NCBI GenBank assembly: GCA_031260845.1
Contig: JAISKR010000020.1
Location: forward strand, 1 to 6,475
Length of the DNA stretch: 6,475 nucleotides
Direction: 5' to 3'
Source: Bacteroidales bacterium
GTDB lineage: Bacteria > Bacteroidota > Bacteroidia > Bacteroidales > UBA4181
The notes beneath the pieces are model-generated. The model saw nothing but the letters and a program-made list of their open reading frames with translations. It was not told where the DNA came from and searched no databases. Shown here one piece after another: positions 4,904 through 6,475 of the stretch. How positions within the stretch are numbered: position 1 is the stretch's first letter; every line of letters starts with the position of its first letter. The position numbers were made by a program, and so were the translations under genes.

Positions 4904-6475
4904 CTATACATCTTCTGCCGCGCGTATCTCCTTGATGTATAGTTGAATGGTGGTGTTGCCCCTGAACGTATTTTCTTCAACGGTGTAGCAGATGTCAAAA
5001 GGTTGACCGGCGCGGACAATCGGGTAATGTTCTGCCAATTGAAATCCGATGGCGGCAAAGCGTAAATCGGGATGTTCGGGCGAAAAAACTTCGAGTTTCA
5101 GGTGCTCTCCGCACTTGCCCACCGGTTTGGCGTTGCCTGTGTCCTTCACGCGGCGCGTAAGAAAAACAGGGTGCATATTCTGCGGTCCGAAAGGGCGAAA
5201 TTGTTTCAGCAAACGGATAAATTTTGGTGTGATGGCGTCAAATTCCAGCTCCGCATCAATCAATATGTTGGGGATAAGTTGTGCGTCGGTGATAGTCGCC
5301 GCCACTGTTTCTTCAAATTTGCGGTTGAACGCCGCGATGTTCTCTTTTTTGAGCGTTATGCCGGCTGCGTACAAATGACCGCCAAAGGTTTCCAACAGGT
5401 CGCTGCAAGCGTCAATGGCTGAATAGAGGTCGAAGCCTTCCACGGAACGTGCGGAACCGGTGGCAAAATCACCCGATTGGGTAAGTATCACCGTTGGGCG
5501 GTAATAGTTTTCTATCAAGCGGGACGCCACGATGCCTATCACGCCCTTGTGCCAAGTGGAATCGTACAGCACCGTCGTTTTGCGGTAATCCGTTTCGGGG
5601 TCAGCCGACAACATTCTGAGTGCTTTGCTCGTGATATCCGAATCGATGTTGCGGCGGTCGTCGTTGAATTGGTTGATTTTAGCGCTAAAATCGCGGGCGG
5701 CTTTTTCATCGTCCGAAATAAGCAGTTCTACTGCCCTTTCGCCCGATTCCATCCGTCCGGCTGCATTGATGCGCGGTCCTATCTTGAACACAATGTCGTC
5801 CACCTGCTGGTCTGTGCCTTCCATGCCGGATAGTTTCATCAACGCTTTTAGCCCTATGCGCGGGTTTTCGTTCAACTTCCTGATGCCTAATGACGCCAAC
5901 ACTCGGTTTTCGCCGTTCACCGGCACAATGTCCGAGGCGATGCTCACCGCCACCAAATCGAGGTAGTCATACACCTCTTCCATCGGTATCTTGTTAGCCA
6001 GCGCCAAGGCTTGCAGCAGTTTGAACCCCACGCCGCAACCCGACAATTCCTTGAAAGGATATTCGCAGCCTGCCCGTTTCGGGTTGAGGATAGCAAAAGC
6101 AGCCGGCAACTCGGCGCCCGGATAATGATGGTCGCAGATAATGAAGTCGATGCCTTTGTCTGCGGCATATTTCACCTTGTCCACCGCCTTGATGCCGCAA
6201 TCCAAACTGATCATCAGTTTGCAACCCTTGTCCTTCGCCGTGTCTATCCCCTTGTATGACACTCCGTAGCCTTCCGTATAGCGATCGGGAATATAATAGA
6301 TTACATTCGGATAGTGCGCTTTGAGAAAAGCATACATCATGGCTACCGCGGTGGTGCCATCCACATCGTAATCACCATAAACCATAATCATTTCGCGGTT
6401 CTGCATGGCGTGCCCTATCCTGTCCACCGCCCTTTTCATGTCTTTCATCAACATGGGCGAGTGCAGATTTTCAAC
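4904..6475 (-). CDS. recJ: Single-stranded-DNA-specific exonuclease RecJ (N-terminus beyond window)
   Basis: RecJ degrades single-stranded DNA 5' to 3' in recombination and repair in the cytoplasm. The frame stays open to the right edge (VENLHSP precedes the Met at 6454), and NLHSPMLMKDM matches an internal family segment, so the Met at 6454 is not the start. About 523 residues are visible against a usual 570 or so, so only the N-terminal few dozen are missing. Counting from that Met, the DHH domain has YGDYDVDGTTA (26-36), SLDCG (83-87) with Asp85, CDHHYPG (107-113) and SIASDIVPV (171-179), giving the metal-binding aspartates and histidines. GPRINAAGRMESGE (226-239) follows. The DHHA1 part has TGSARSVEGFDL (332-343) and FGGHLYAAG (357-365). 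PFGPQN (421-426) opens the C-terminal RecJ OB-type domain, and the end is intact at TAG (4904-4906). All catalytic motifs are present. It converges on the fucosidase gene and shares no transcript with it. Confidence 0.95.
   Translation of the reverse strand, partial: VENLHSPMLMKDMKRAVDRIGHAMQNREMIMVYGDYDVDGTTAVAMMYAFLKAHYPNVIYYIPDRYTEGYGVSYKGIDTAKDKGCKLMISLDCGIKAVDKVKYAADKGIDFIICDHHYPGAELPAAFAILNPKRAGCEYPFKELSGCGVGFKLLQALALANKIPMEEVYDYLDLVAVSIASDIVPVNGENRVLASLGIRKLNENPRIGLKALMKLSGMEGTDQQVDDIVFKIGPRINAAGRMESGERAVELLISDDEKAARDFSAKINQFNDDRRNIDSDITSKALRMLSADPETDYRKTTVLYDSTWHKGVIGIVASRLIENYYRPTVILTQSGDFATGSARSVEGFDLYSAIDACSDLLETFGGHLYAAGITLKKENIAAFNRKFEETVAATITDAQLIPNILIDAELEFDAITPKFIRLLKQFRPFGPQNMHPVFLTRRVKDTGNAKPVGKCGEHLKLEVFSPEHPDLRFAAIGFQLAEHYPIVRAGQPFDICYTVEENTFRGNTTIQLYIKEIRAAEDV

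Noticed and set aside
5477..5833. + strand open frames within recJ
   Set aside because: They are shadows of the recJ coding frame, which carries all the DHH motifs across this stretch. No motif is recognised in the alternatives.

Overview
The window looks like chromosomal DNA from a member of the Bacteroidetes, most likely order Bacteroidales. The evidence is the family content: a DUF3078 outer-membrane protein, a DUF3127 protein and a GH29 fucosidase of Bacteroidetes type. Start regions are A-rich with little Shine-Dalgarno signal, which also fits this phylum. Base composition is moderate, and I see no tRNA, rRNA, CRISPR array, insertion sequence or transposase. The assignment rests on reading the proteins, not on a database search.

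Layout: positions 1-4796 hold six genes on the + strand, spaced so tightly (gaps of 13, 50, 15, -1 and 20 bases) that one transcript, or two with a break at the 50-base gap, is plausible. In order they are: the 3' end of a family 2 (DPM1/bactoprenol type) membrane glycosyltransferase; a signal-peptide DUF3078 protein that is probably an outer-membrane beta-barrel; a small DUF3127 protein with an SSB-like acidic C-terminal tip; a flippase-like (lysylphosphatidylglycerol synthase TM region family) integral membrane protein; nadD; and an exported GH29 alpha-L-fucosidase. On the - strand, converging on the fucosidase, is recJ. Its C-terminus is complete, but its N-terminus runs off the right edge of the window. 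The only non-coding stretches are short, and the largest is the 107-base convergent junction at 4797-4903.

How the genes may work together: the glycosyltransferase, DUF3078 and flippase-like genes all point to the cell envelope. The first and third belong to families often linked to polyprenyl-phosphate or lipid-linked sugar metabolism. nadD is a housekeeping NAD biosynthesis gene whose start codon overlaps the stop of the membrane gene. The fucosidase has no SusC/SusD partners in view, so nothing here marks it as part of a polysaccharide utilization locus. RecJ is a single-strand 5'-3' exonuclease for recombination and repair. The most interesting item is the DUF3127 protein: a predicted small OB-fold-like domain followed by a proline-rich linker and a terminal DDLPF, the same layout as single-stranded DNA-binding protein. 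Otherwise this is an ordinary core-genome region, and I see no convincing new multi-gene system.
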